Positions 1 to 10,224 of a stretch of 64,000 bases of DNA are shown one piece after another. The notes beneath the pieces were generated by a model. That model saw only the letters and a program-made list of their open reading frames with translations. It ran no database searches and was not told the origin of the DNA. The stretch is from contig NC_092649.1 in NCBI RefSeq assembly GCF_032118995.1, positions 20,645,832-20,709,831 of the forward strand, in the 5' to 3' direction. Position numbers and translations under genes: made by a program. Each line of letters opens with the position of its first letter. Position 1 is the first letter of the stretch. This DNA is from Asterias amurensis. Taxonomy: Eukaryota > Echinodermata > Asteroidea > Forcipulatida > Asteriidae.

Positions 1-184
1 ATATTATTTTGAACCGGCACTTGTGGATCCTTTTGCCATTGGATTGGTCGACACGCGTCACGTGTCTTACTTCATTATGCCATTTATACTGTTCCGTTAC
101 TCCAAAATGTAGCATATAGGAGTCCTATATTGATTAATATAGGATGCTCGGAACGCTTCGCGGCTGCGCTTTGAGTATTTTGCA

Positions 185-510
185 TTTAGGGCATGCTTCA
201 AGAATACTTGTCAAAGACGAGTACCCTCACTTGATGCATCCCAACATAATGTATAAATATTGCAAACCTGTAAAAAAGTGGGCTTCAATTGGTCATCGAA
301 GTTGCAAGAAAAATAATGACAGAAAAACACCCTTGTTGCATGAGAGTTGTGTGCTTTCAGATGCCTGAGAAAGGTTTCATGCCCGGAAACTTTCTCACAT
401 CCAAATTTGGGGTAAAAATTACCTCTTTCTCTCTAAACTATTACTTCAAAGTAGCCGTTTCTCACAATGTTTTATAATATCAACAGCTCTCCGGTGCTCT
501 TTCTGGATCT
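185..510 (-). mobile_element. MITE-1 copy, old
   Basis: Degenerate copy of the commonest repeat in the window. Recognisable internal landmarks are GTCATCGAAGTTGCAAG, CTTTCAGATGCCTGA and CCGTTTCTCACAATG. The terminal inverted repeats have decayed, so the edges are approximate. The short open frames here are repeat sequence and not genes. Confidence 0.75.
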
Positions 511-996
511 AAGCACGCTTTCGTGGTAGGCTTAATACGTTGTTCGAAAAAGCGATATTCCTTTAAAGCAAAATAACAATATTACTAAAAATATAAAATG
601 TTGACATTTTCAAACATGTTCAACTTCAGTTTTATTTTTATCGGAATGCAATTTGTTGAAGACGAAAAAACTGTGGTGTTTTTGCAAACCTCCTGAAAAC
701 CAATAAATAATTTGATTATCAACCAACTTGAACATCTTCCCATATGAGACAAAGGTATATTTGCTAACCCCCTCGATTCCGATTCTATAATATAGAAACT
801 GGAGTGGTCACTACTTGGAGAATGAAGTGAGACAAACGAAGGTCTGAACTTGAGTGTTTGTGCAAGGGGAAAATATTGATAAACGCATGGTTGAAAATGA
901 ATGAAAGCTTCATCAGTCTGAAATGACTCATCTTTTTGACTACTTTTGTTTTCAGCCACCGTGTATGGTCATTTGAACTGAAAATTAAGATTTTGT

Positions 997-1332
997 TTAA
1001 AGGCACTGGACGCTATTGATATAAGCACTCAAAATATCGACTAGCATAACAACTTACTTGGTAACGAGCAATGGAGAGAAACGGCTCCCCCTGAAGTAAC
1101 GTAGTTTTTGAGACAGGGGTAATTTCTCACTCAATTATTGAAAGACTTTGTAGGCATCTGAAAGCACACACATTAATTTGTGCAATAGGGTTTTTCTTTC
1201 TTTCATTATTCTCTTGTAACCTCGCTGACGAATTGAGCCAACATCATTTTACAGATTTGTTATTTGATGCCATGATGTTGGGATTAGTGAGAATACTGGT
1301 CTTTTGGCAACAAACATGCCCGGTGCCTTTAA
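997..1332 (+). mobile_element. MITE-1 copy
   Basis: Begins TTAAAGGCACTGGACGC and ends GGTGCCTTTAA, so TTAA flanks both ends. The interior matches the MITE-1 consensus from the TTACTTGGTAACGAG landmark to the region before the right end. The copy is shared with 13289-13631, so insertion predates the segmental duplication. Confidence 0.85.
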
Positions 1333-1604
1333 AAGCTTTTATGGCTAAACAAAATTTGCAGGAACTATTTCATCCCAAATTATGTTTGCAGTCGGGCCAG
1401 TATGTTATTTCAATCGACACCAATTTTCGATCGTCAATCCTATTGCTGTTTTTACAGGTAGAAGGGTGGCAAAAAGGGTTAAGTGGTGTATCTCAAGTAA
1501 ATGTGAGTCTTGAGTAATTTCCCATCATTTTATCATAGAAGAGAGCATTGTATCATTTTGCACGTCATACTTGTGTCGACCGTTTGTGCGGCACCATAAT
1601 GTAT

Positions 1605-1755
1605 ACGAGCCCTAAATGTAGCCCGGACCTAAATGTAGCCCCAAATAGCCCTAAATGTAGCCCGGACCAAAATGTAGCCCCAAACATGTACCTAGATGTA
1701 GCCCGGACCTAAATGTAGCCCCAAACATGTACCTAAATGTAGCCCGGACCTAAAT
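1605..1755 (+). repeat. Minisatellite with a TAGCCCGGACCTAAATG-type unit
   Basis: About four degenerate tandem copies of a 20-41 bp unit alternating 'TAGCCCGGACC' and 'TAGCCCCAAA' phrases. It is present only in unit 1; the corresponding position in unit 2 has different DNA. It abuts the foldback element at 1756. Confidence 0.85.
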
Positions 1756-2102
1756 GAACTTAGCCACAGACATGACACTACTGCTTAATGGTGTTCCAAA
1801 AAAGACACTTCGCGTCGCTGTCGCCGTCGCCGTCGCGGTCGCCTTCGCCTTCGCCATCGCCGTCGCCGTTGCCGTCGCAGTTGTCATCGCCGTCGCCTCC
1901 GGACTCCTGAGGGCGCTGTTTCACTGTCCTGCACAGGGCTGTCAAAATATTTAAAAATGTAAGGGGGACGAGGGCTGCAACCGTGACGGCGTCGGCGACT
2001 GCGACTGCGACGGCGACATTGACGGCGACGGCGACGGCGACGGCGACGCAAAGTGTCGTCTTTGGAACACCATAACTGCTAGATATCCGTCTGTGGATGT
2101 TC
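1756..2102. mobile_element. Foldback element with GTCGCC-repeat arms
   Basis: The left end (GAAC...CCACAGACATG...TGGTGTTCCAAA) is the imperfect reverse complement of the right end (TTTGGAACACCATAA...GTCTGTGG...GTTC). The inner part of each arm is a hexanucleotide array, GTCGCC at about 1809-1890 and GGCGAC at about 1985-2050. The arms could form a long hairpin with a roughly 100-bp loop. The Ala/Val-rich open frames across it are translated repeat and not genes. Its DNA transposon superfamily is unknown. Confidence 0.75.
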
Positions 2103-2528
2103 AATCTATGGTATAAGATTTACTTGAACTGGGGACAAAGTCCATTGCGTTGTTTCCATTGTCCGAAACCGCTCCCCCCCCCTCCCCCCAAGACACACAC
2201 AAACACCCACACAAACACCACAAACATTCCGGATGCTGCGGTCTCAGGACTCGTTTCGGTTTAGTTAGTAAGGCAGATGACTCCTGCATGGTGCCAAGTG
2301 CATTCGGCGGTAGTTTGCTCAGTCCCAAACTGCACTATCAACTGTAAAATAGGTATAGCCTCAAAATCCTTTTCTTTTTGTCATTTTCTTTTGTCCTTTT
2401 TTTAATTTATTTTTATTACTTTTATTACTTTTATTATTATTCTTCTTATACGAGACCCCACATAAACCCACCCTGTAAACAGCTGTTGCTTTTATCTGCA
2501 CTTCGAATAGTTATTATTTAAACACTTT
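2103..2528. other. Intergenic, no gene seen
   Basis: Low-complexity stretches only: a C-rich and CAAACACC-rich patch at 2175-2225 and a T-rich patch at 2370-2445. No coding or structured signal is recognised. Confidence 0.6.
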
Positions 2529-3130
2529 AATAGACCGATTGCATTACAAATGTTTTCATGTGATCACGTGACCTAAGTGAGCATTGAAAAACACAGTTAC
2601 ACAGTAAAGACATGGGAAGACTCGTACCGATGGACCATAATTGGCTGTATTTTCACTAAATAATCCTTAACTTAAAAGGAAGCCCTTTTTGTTAATTTGA
2701 ATGTTGTGATATTGACTTTTTAAATCACATTTGCTGTTTGATATTTCCAGCAATCTACTACAAAATGCTCACGCGCCGTTTGCGTTGTGCACAGCGTCAA
2801 GTCGGGCTGAAGGGAGATTACGAAGTTGATCCGACTCATAGTTGACAGCTACCCCTTCCAATCAAATAGTTTGAGGGTGAAAAATAAGGGATTTGCAGCT
2901 CCTATTTGGTGTAACTGTGTTTACCCATTACTGGCATTGTTCAGCCACCGGTAAGGTCTCATGTTACAATCCCGGAATATTCTTCAGTGATTTCGAGAAT
3001 TGAGTCTTTATTGAACAACAAATTGCAACAGTAATCATGTCTTTTTACCGCACGTTTTATCCCATGTTTGTTTACATAATAATAACACCCACAACAGGTC
3101 ACGTGACGCACGGAGCGCAATCGGTCTATT
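2529..3130. mobile_element. TIR element, about 600 bp
   Basis: Begins AATAGACCGATTGC and ends GCAATCGGTCTATT, a perfect 14-bp terminal inverted repeat. Inside both ends lies a TCACGTGACC-type motif (about 2563-2572 and 3098-3107, reverse complement). No transposase is visible, so this is a non-autonomous element. No clear target duplication was found. Confidence 0.7.
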
Positions 3131-5725
3131 GAATCCAGTTTATTATGCATGTTTTTTATTTGAAACGAGTCAAACAACTCGCCCTTTCATTCATTGTAGC
3201 AATCATAGTGTGTAAGGGGAGAAGCGAATCATACATGTAGCTGTGTATCCGACCATCAGATGAGACAAGTGTGATTTTTAAAAAAAATTATTAGATAAGT
3301 GCATCTTTATACAGAGTTTTACTATAGATGGGCAGGCGCCGTTTGTATGATAGTGCGGGTAGGAAACGAAAATGGGTAGAGAATGCAGAGGTTGATGAGG
3401 AAAACGCATGTTTTTGGTGTGGTCCCTGGTAGTAAACCATCCCTTGGTTGCTTGGACGTTGCTTTTGGAGCTGTCAATACGGCGGTTAAAACTGCACTTA
3501 CTATCTTTGATGTTTTTATATATCTCCACGGAAGAAAGGGAGTGTGGGTTTATTAGAGATCGATCATTGGTGGTGCACGACAACTGACAAACCATTCAAC
3601 AACATAGTGTGTGTATGGGAAAAGAGAATAACGCGTAGCCCTTGTGCAATCAGACTATAAAGACGAGACTGTATATGTGACCAAAAAACAACATTTTGAT
3701 GGTTTTGTAGAATAATAAGCATCGTAAAGAGTGTTTGTAGGAAGGAGGACACGCACAAACAAAAATAAAGTAATACCGGAACGCACTGAAAGTATTTCCC
3801 TTGTTAATGGAGAATCATGTAAATTAAAGTTTTAAAGAACGTATGGGGGTAGTCCTTACGGAATGGGTTTTTGTGCCGGGGGGGGGGGGGGGGAGAGGTG
3901 GATAGGATAGATAACAACACATGTTATCGGTATGGTCTCTGGTAGTAAACGTTTTCCGACTGTTAATTGATGTTTTGGGGTGGGAGACAGATGTCTCTGT
4001 GTTCAAACACTGAGTCAATGATTACAGCAGAACTAATTTATGATGTTTTTATGAAACTCTATGAAGACAAGGGAGGTACAAAGGGAGGGGCGGTAAAAGG
4101 AAGGGGTTTCTGGGGAAAGGGTAGTTGGAACATATAGGTCGGGGAGACATTGAGGGTGGGGGTGTTTATAGTAGCGGTGTTGAACAATAAAAACAACCCA
4201 ATGGGCTTGTGCCCAAGAAACGGTTGAAGCAAATCTTCCACATACTTCCTATACGACGAATATCTAGCAGTAGTTTGTGTTTAAGAAAAACATTTTTATG
4301 AAAAAAAAGGCGTCTACGTCCAAAACGAGAACGTAACAAGGTTCATTCGGTGTTTGTGAACAAAGCTGTTCCGTGGTCTTTTGCTGGATTATGTGCTAAA
4401 ATTACCAATGAGTCATTAACTGAAAAAAAGTTTGAAAAATGTGTATAGTGTCTTGTTATGGTTCCACTTCAGGTTGACCAGGGAGTAGAAGTCAACTTGA
4501 GGTCACGGTTTTTCAAAATTTATCTGCAACATCCAAGGAGTCCAAACTACAAACAGTTTAAAAAATCGGCCGTGTAGTTCTTGAGAAATGATGCTGTGAT
4601 GCTGCAAAGATTTCCTAATTTAATGTGCAAATGAGGATCACGTGGTTAGTTATTAACAAAAATAAAATAAAAATACGATAGGAATAAGCCTACGTCCTAA
4701 GTTTCCACTTGATATTGTTATACGTGTTTAAAAACACATCATTTTGTAGGATACTTCTTTCCTACTCTTATGAGACATTTCAATTGCACGATTTCTGCAC
4801 CATAGTGTCTGTATCTGTCTCTGTATTAGTATGTGTACGTCGCAGAGACTAAACTGGCATAAAATGTCAAGAAATAACTTCCCCTCATATTCTTTTTCAA
4901 TCAGTAAATTTCGCCATGCTTGGCCTGTGGTTCTGGTCAAAGAGAGACCGGTTTTTAGCGGGACTTTCTTGGCTAAATGCCGCAGGCTTTGCCTTGTCGT
5001 GGTTTTCATCTTGGTTTTTGTTTGCATTTCCTTTTTTTGATTTTTTTCCCCCTGTCATTCTCTGAGCGCTTTGTAACCTTATGAAAAGGCGCAATGTAAA
5101 TGGTATTATACTGTTATTAGTATTTTATTATAGGCCCCCTATAGAACGGGGCCCAGTTTTAATGCCTATATGCTTCAACCAAACTCTGCCCACACAACCA
5201 CCATGTTCCGCTTATTGTGCAAGCACTGAAAAATATGTGCAAGCTTCGAATAAAATATTACATACGATGAGTTTCCCATCAAACAAGCAAAAATATCCCT
5301 GCTAAGCTGTGAAAATAATATGCTTTATGTAAGCGCATAATATCCGCGCTTTTAAAGTGTCAATTGTTTACCTACGCAGTGGAGCAGAGTCATTTTTTAA
5401 ACCATTTAGCCACTGGACCGCTGAGCCGCCTATCGATATACTGTATGTGGTATGAGGAAACCTTGCTAGCTTGTGTTTGTAGAAAAAAAGGAACGTCAAA
5501 AGAATCCTCGGTAGTCATTATTAAGCTAATGAAGCTAATGATGATGAAATTATTTAGCTCTTACCCCAACAAAACGCTCATTAGTAAACACAAAGGAAAC
5601 TGTGTTTATTAATCATTCATGATAATATTGTCGAAACTGACGCCTTCGCATTTAATCAGTATAATAGTTGAGTCAGATAAAAGCCTTGAAAAGCTTTTGT
5701 GTCCGTTTTATCCCAAACAAATATT
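3131..5725. other. Unit-1-specific intergenic DNA
   Basis: This stretch has no counterpart in unit 2. It contains a G run at 3880-3894 and two loosely repeated phrases around GGTAGTAAAC (about 3427 and 3951). Several short open frames show no protein-like features. No gene is supported. Confidence 0.55.
5063..5130 (+). mobile_element. LINE 3' tail relic
   Basis: The phrase GAGCGCTTTGTAACC followed by AAGGCGCAATGTAAATGG and a T/A-rich tail resembles the 3' end of CR1/L2-type LINEs, as also seen near 7660, 39280 and 55300 in this window. No coding part is recognisable next to it. Confidence 0.4.
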
Positions 5726-5854
5726 CACCGTATTCAAGCTCATAAGTTGATTTCTGTTTATGAAGTATCTGGACGTACTGACAATTAGAGAGCTAGGGCC
5801 TTTATTGCTTCGTACTCAATTGCTGCAATTCAATTCCGAGACAACCCAAAAAAC

Positions 5855-6814
5855 ATGGAGGAAACTCTTGTTTTGCGTATCTACCAAGACATCGTTGGCA
5901 CTATTGGGATCCTTTGCAATGTTTTAGTTTGCTTCGTCATCTTCAAAGTACGATCAATGCAGACGCGTACAAACGCCTTCATATTTCATCAAGCAGTCAT
6001 TGATCTATTGGGCTCCATCTTGATCGTCTTGAGAAGTGAAATCCCAGTGCCTGAGATAGTCCCAAGCGATGGCCTAGGCTGGTTCCTCTGTCACGTCTGG
6101 CATATCAACTGCCCCCAGTTCTACATTTCCATAGAGTCAACGAGTAGCCTGTTACTGTTGACCCTGGAGCGGTACTACGCCATCGTTCACCCCTTCAAGT
6201 ACCAGGCAGCATTCGCTGCTCGGCCCAAGCTCAAAGTCGGTGTGTGCATGGCGGTGTCTTGGGTTCTGGCCTTTATCCCGATAATATACTGCTTCTTCAA
6301 TTTTGAGGCAAAGAACGGACAATGCGTTCCGGTTGCGATTCCAGGTGCCAACATTATCGGAACTCTTGTGGTAGTCATGCAATACGTCGTCCCAGTTGCT
6401 GTGATGCTCTTCGCTTACATTCGCATCAGTGTGGAGATGAAGCGGGGAGCAGCCCGTGTCGGCCCGGCACCAGCCCAGCATCTCCCCGGTGGAGCAAACG
6501 CACCGGACATGGCCGAGTCCCTCCTCCGTGCAAGACGCAACACATTCAAGATGCTTCTGATCGTCTTCATCACTTTCTTGATCTGCTGGACACCAAACCA
6601 GATAATCTTTCTGTTGTTTAATCTCGGTTTCGATATACCGCTGAGTGGCTGGTTTTATTATCTCTCTGTCGCAATGGTTGCCTCAAACTCTTGCGTCAAC
6701 CCGATGATTTACGCTTTCAAGTACCGTCAGTTTCGTAATGGATTACGTCAGATATTTTGCCGCCAACGAAATCAAGCAAATGATATGAGCACAATATCAA
6801 CCGGTACCGGGTAA
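5855..6814 (+). CDS. Class A (rhodopsin-like) GPCR, paralog copy A
   Basis: Single-exon 319-residue seven-transmembrane receptor. Landmarks: N22 (TM1), D50 (TM2), C79 and C157 (expected extracellular disulfide), E105-R106-Y107 at the DRY position, W136 (TM4), P180 and Y188 (TM5), CWTP 244-247 (TM6), NPMIY 292-296 (TM7) and C312 in helix 8, a possible palmitoylation site. The N-terminus is only about eight residues and has no glycosylation sequon or signal peptide. The start codon has A at -3 and G at +4 and aligns with the paralogs. It differs from copy B at 12 residues (96% identical). Odd features: C21 replaces the glycine next to N22, and the TATA-like box seen upstream of copy B reads TATGAAG here. 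Family membership is clear. A chemosensory role is inferred from tandem expansion, and ligand and G protein are unknown. Confidence 0.93.
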   Translation: MEETLVLRIYQDIVGTIGILCNVLVCFVIFKVRSMQTRTNAFIFHQAVIDLLGSILIVLRSEIPVPEIVPSDGLGWFLCHVWHINCPQFYISIESTSSLLLLTLERYYAIVHPFKYQAAFAARPKLKVGVCMAVSWVLAFIPIIYCFFNFEAKNGQCVPVAIPGANIIGTLVVVMQYVVPVAVMLFAYIRISVEMKRGAARVGPAPAQHLPGGANAPDMAESLLRARRNTFKMLLIVFITFLICWTPNQIIFLLFNLGFDIPLSGWFYYLSVAMVASNSCVNPMIYAFKYRQFRNGLRQIFCRQRNQANDMSTISTGTG

Positions 6815-6830
6815 CGCATTGGTACCCTTG

Positions 6831-6853
6831 AAGAGGTATATCAATAACCTCTT
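6831..6853 (+). other. Possible 3'-UTR hairpin of copy A
   Basis: Sixteen bases after the stop codon, AAGAGGT can pair with ACCTCTT across a nine-base loop. Copies B, D and E have a hairpin at the equivalent place. It is short, so chance or shared descent alone is possible. Confidence 0.35.
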
Positions 6854-6877
6854 AGTATCAAAACACTCTTTATAATT

Positions 6878-7140
6878 GGGTTTGAGGCCATGCATGGTGA
6901 GGTATCAATATATACATGTATTTGCTTTGCGTGTGTGTGTCTACTTTCCAGATGGAGTTCGTTCTTTACTGTCTTGCTATTGTGTTCTAATACTATAGTA
7001 GAATTTTCAGATTTTTCGGGAGACTTCTCGGTTCCGAAAAGAACTGTCCTGTTTTCAACTGCTTCATGGGCGGGAGGTAGAGAATCGGCTGGGACTACTA
7101 TGATTTTTATTAACTGCACTACCACGGAGTGAGTTCTTAT
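6878..7140 (+). repeat. Interspersed repeat, family 5
   Basis: Begins GGGTTTGAGGCCATGC and ends ACCACGGAGTGAGTTC. Related copies lie at 16837-17085, 22101-22390, 22437-22555 and 27738-27995. Shared landmarks are GTGAGGTATCA, GAACTGTC, GGGCGG and CGGCTGGGACTACTA. It lies between the stop codon and a 3' flank shared with copies D and E. No terminal inverted repeats were found; it could be a SINE-like element or duplicated flank. Confidence 0.7.
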
Positions 7141-7309
7141 TGGTCTCAACGTTAAAATCTTGAACATTTCATCTTAAATAACCAAGAAGGGATCGGTGTA
7201 CACGGAACATATCCACAGTTGCGATCCCATCAAGGGAGGAGGTGCCCTCCTATAGAGGATAAGATGTTTCACTGCTGCACGTGTACTAACTTTAACGCAA
7301 AACACTATC

Positions 7310-7735
7310 GTTTAAACTTGTCCTTTTGGATCTTCACTGGCTCCCATTATCATATATAGGATCATCTACAGACTCATCTCAAAGTACTTTAATGGGCAAG
7401 AACCTGCTTACATTCTGAACATGCTCTAAACCTATACAAACCATCTCGCACCTCTCGGGGGAGGGGGGGCAGAATTGTTTTCTTCTGTTGCAGCATCTCG
7501 TCTATGGAATCAACTACCTCTTTATATCAAACATCCACTTCTTATTCACTCTTTCAAAACATCTCTCAAACACATCTCATGTCGAAAGATCCATTTCTTT
7601 GTATTTTTGAACTTTGGTTAAAATGTTTGTTTTAGTTGGCATTGCAATAGCGCCCTGAGCACTTTAGTGGATACATCTGTTCTTTATAATACTTCGTCGT
7701 TATAATAAATATTTTTATTAATTTATAATTGTTTG
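7310..7735 (+). mobile_element. LINE relic, CR1/L2-type 3' end
   Basis: One frame reads LVLLDLHWLPL near 7314-7346, the conserved phrase just after the reverse transcriptase in CR1/L2-like LINEs. A CACTTTAGTGG...TATAATAAATA tail closes it at about 7735. The coding part is frameshifted and truncated. Compared with 17268-17720 it lacks about 65 bp and has a G run in that place. Shared by both units, so it is older than the duplication. Confidence 0.7.
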
Positions 7736-7799
7736 AAATGATGGTTTAACTAAGAGAAGTTTACGGATAACATCACGTGAATTTCTCTTTTGAGGTTTA

Positions 7800-8035
7800 C
7801 GCCCCACTCATGCCCGCGCGTGCTTCACTGATCTAAGCCCAGCTTACACGTTTCCCGCATTCATGCATCACCAAGCCTATAGTACCTAAGCAGCATCCAG
7901 CAACAGAATCTAGCATTCTCCTGAAGATGATCAGAACATACCGGTCGAAACGTTGGGTCGTTAAAAACTGGTTCTTTTTTAGAACCAATACTACTCAAAA
8001 GAGATATTCACAATGTGTTTCCGAAAACCTATCTT
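7800..8035 (+). mobile_element. Penelope-like relic with hammerhead-like core
   Basis: The phrase CTGAAGATGATC...GGTCGAAACG at 7921-7952 resembles the junction motif of Penelope-like elements. CTGAAGA fits the hammerhead CUGANGA box, GATC can pair with GGTC as stem II, and GAAAC follows. Stems I and III are not convincing. A hairpin GGTTCT/AGAACC follows at about 7970-7987. No protein-coding part remains. The matching copy in unit 2 is at 17760-18050. Confidence 0.45.
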
Positions 8036-8234
8036 AGTTATACTTCCACCATGAACAGTTTTTTTTTAAATCCTTCTTAAAATGATAATTTTAAAATATG
8101 TATAGTGGCTCCAAGTTCAATTCTATTTGTTGATCCTCACTATAAAAAAAAAAAACAATTTGTGAGATACATCTAGCACAAGATATCGTGTTGTTAGAGC
8201 GATAGTGTGGTTTTCAGTGCACTTTGACATTAAT

Positions 8235-8655
8235 TAACCTCCATTGAGAGACTGTCTGTGAGAAAACAACCTTCATTGAGTGACTGTCTTTTTAGAAAAT
8301 AACCTCCATTTATAGATTGTCTGTGAGGAAATAACCTCCATTGACTAACTGTATGCGAGAAAATAACCTCAATTGAGAGACTGCGTGTGAGAAAATAACA
8401 TCCAGTGAGTGACTGCCTGTGAGAAAATTACCTCCATTGAGAGACTAACCTCACTTGAGAGACTACGTGTGAGAAAATAACCTCCATTGAGAAACTGCGT
8501 GTGAGACTGTGTGAGAAAATAACCTGCATTGAGTGACTGTCTGTGAGAAATCGACCTCCATTGAGTTAATGTCTGTGAGAAAATAACCTCCATTGAGATA
8601 CTGTCTGTGAGAAAATAACCTTCATTGAGACACTGTCTGGTAGAAAATAACCTCA
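8235..8655 (+). repeat. 31-bp minisatellite, short allele
   Basis: About 13 tandem degenerate copies of a unit like TAACCTCCATTGAGAGAC followed by TGTCTGTGAGAAAA. The last unit runs into MITE-1 sequence (CAACATTATGCATAACA), so the array seems to have grown at or in a MITE-1 copy. The counterpart at 18205-18775 is about 150 bp longer. The open frames on either strand are translated repeat. Confidence 0.95.
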
Positions 8656-8967
8656 ACATTATGCATAACAAAATTAAAAAAATTGTGAAAATATTTACTC
8701 AATTGGTCATTGAAGTTGCAAGAGAATAATGAAAAAAAAAAAAAAAACTCTTGTTGCTGAAATTATTGTGCTTTCAGATGCATAATATTACAGGTGTTCA
8801 GGCCTGAATTCTTTTGCTATTTGAATGAGAAATTATCTATTTCTCAAAAACATTAGTCATTTCTTTCAATGTGTTATACTATCAACAGCTCTCCATTGCT
8901 CGTTACAATGTAAATGTTTATGCTAACAATTATGTTGAGTAATTACTAATAGTGTCTGTGCCTTTGA
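8645..8967 (-). mobile_element. MITE-1 copy joined to the minisatellite
   Basis: Landmarks run from CAACATTATGCATAAC through GTCATTGAAGTTGCAAGAG, CTTTCAGATGCATAA and TATCAACAGCTCTCC to GTCTGTGCCTTTGAC. The outer part of one end is replaced by the minisatellite. Confidence 0.85.
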
Positions 8968-9363
8968 CAAGAATGACATGTTTTGTCCGCTGCCCGTATG
9001 AATATATAACGTTGATCCTGAGTGCAAACCGTGCAAAGCTATTGTAATTCCACTCATGTTTCAACAAGGGACTGGATCACTTAGCAATATGTCAACATTG
9101 TGGAGTCACAATTGACTGTCAAAATAAATCATCCACAAAAGTACTAATGATTATTATATGAAATTACCCAATAAATCTAATCTTGCCAAAACGGAGAGTG
9201 GAAACAAAATGATTAAACAAAAAACTATTGGAAATTCGCTTTGGATTGTTAGCTGAAAATGAAACTATCTTTTAGTACAGTAACCGTGTTTGGACATAGC
9301 ACATTTTAATAGACTATTCACCAGAGCCAAAGAATAAAATAAATAAAATACTTCAAAAGGAAA

Positions 9364-9383
9364 TGCTACACCCCCCCCCCCCC
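9364..9383 (+). repeat. Short C homopolymer run
   Basis: A C-only tract; the copy in unit 2 (about 19480-19489) is shorter. Flanking DNA at 8968-9819 shows no gene. Confidence 0.8.
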
Positions 9384-9819
9384 TTAAAAACAAAACCACT
9401 ATAACGACAACAAAGTTAACAAACCACCAATATACGGCACAACAGAGTCGCAAGATAATTTAACACACAAGGTAAAAGGAGCCTACTGTTTGTTTCAAGC
9501 TGCAAATATATACTGGTGACTAACGTTTGGAAATTTAATTTCAAAAGTATAGTAGCCTTTTTTAGATATTGCCGAAAATCTGGAGCGGTTTTTATTCAAC
9601 GCATGATGAATAATCTGCAACAGGAAGACACATTCTAAGAAGCGTTCCCGCGGTAACGCTTCTCAAATTCGGACTGTTGTGGATAAAAAGTGTTATCGCA
9701 GTACAAACAAAATTCTCGAAATGCTTTATTCAAATCTGCTGTACTTGTTGTATTACCAAAGTGAAGGTTTTATTGCCTTTAATTTTCAGAGTCATTATAC
9801 AAAACGTATACAGACCATT

Positions 9820-10058
9820 TTAAGGCACTGGACACGATTGGTTATTACTAAAAATCATTGTGAGAGAAACGTGAAGAAACGGCTCCCTCTGAAGTAACGT
9901 AGTTTATGAGAAAGAAGTAATTTCGCACTAAAATTTTTTAATTTGATTTCGAGACCTCAGAATTTGATGTCGAGGTCTGAAAACCTAGCATCTGAAAACA
10001 CACAATTTGTTCAACATTGTGTTTTTTTTTCCTTTCATTATTCTCTCGCAACTTCGAC
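9820..10058 (+). mobile_element. MITE-1 copy, truncated at the duplication edge
   Basis: Starts TTAAGGCACTGGACACG and carries GGCTCCCTCTGAAGTAACG. It stops at ACTTCGAC, exactly where similarity to unit 2 ends; the unit-2 counterpart (19931-20275) continues to a full right end. The right part was probably lost here during rearrangement. Confidence 0.85.
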
Positions 10059-10224
10059 AACCCAGGGAAGCTAAACGAACGCACCCATTGTAAGCTCTGT
10101 TGGTTCAAGTTTTGTGTGCAATGATAATGTTCTTGCGGATACTCTGTTATGACATCCTAGATCTTCTTTAGCACCACAACAATATGGGGCGCCGTTTGTC
10201 CATTAATTGTTTGACACTTTTAAG

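Larger units (their letters stand above)
1..1584 (+). repeat. Segmental duplication, left block of unit 1
   Basis: This block matches 12293-13881 almost base for base, with an offset of 12292 at its start. The match ends just after a GTGTCGACCGTT stretch at 1584 and 13881. The window may begin inside the block, so its true left edge is unknown. It holds two MITE-1 copies but no gene. A CACGTG motif at about 60 and a hairpin built from TCCTATATT and AATATAGGA (about 124-146) also recur in decayed form near 21200. Confidence 0.95.
5726..10058 (+). repeat. Segmental duplication, right block of unit 1
   Basis: Matches 15686-20163 with an initial offset of 9960. The block spans the 5' flank, all of GPCR copy A, and about 3.2 kb of downstream repeats. 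The two copies differ by point changes, minisatellite length, and a roughly 65-bp segment in the LINE relic that unit 1 lacks. It ends at ACTTCGAC (10058), inside a MITE-1 copy that continues in unit 2. Confidence 0.95.

Noticed and set aside
144-477. Identical short frames at 144-477 and 12436-12769 as a conserved small gene
   Set aside because: They lie in duplicated MITE-1 sequence, and their identity reflects recent segmental duplication.
1754-2104. Ala/Val-rich open frames on both strands
   Set aside because: They are translations of the GTCGCC/GGCGAC arrays in the foldback element.
8235-8671. CRISPR-like array and 100-codon frame
   Set aside because: Units are contiguous with no unique spacers, and the frame is translated minisatellite.
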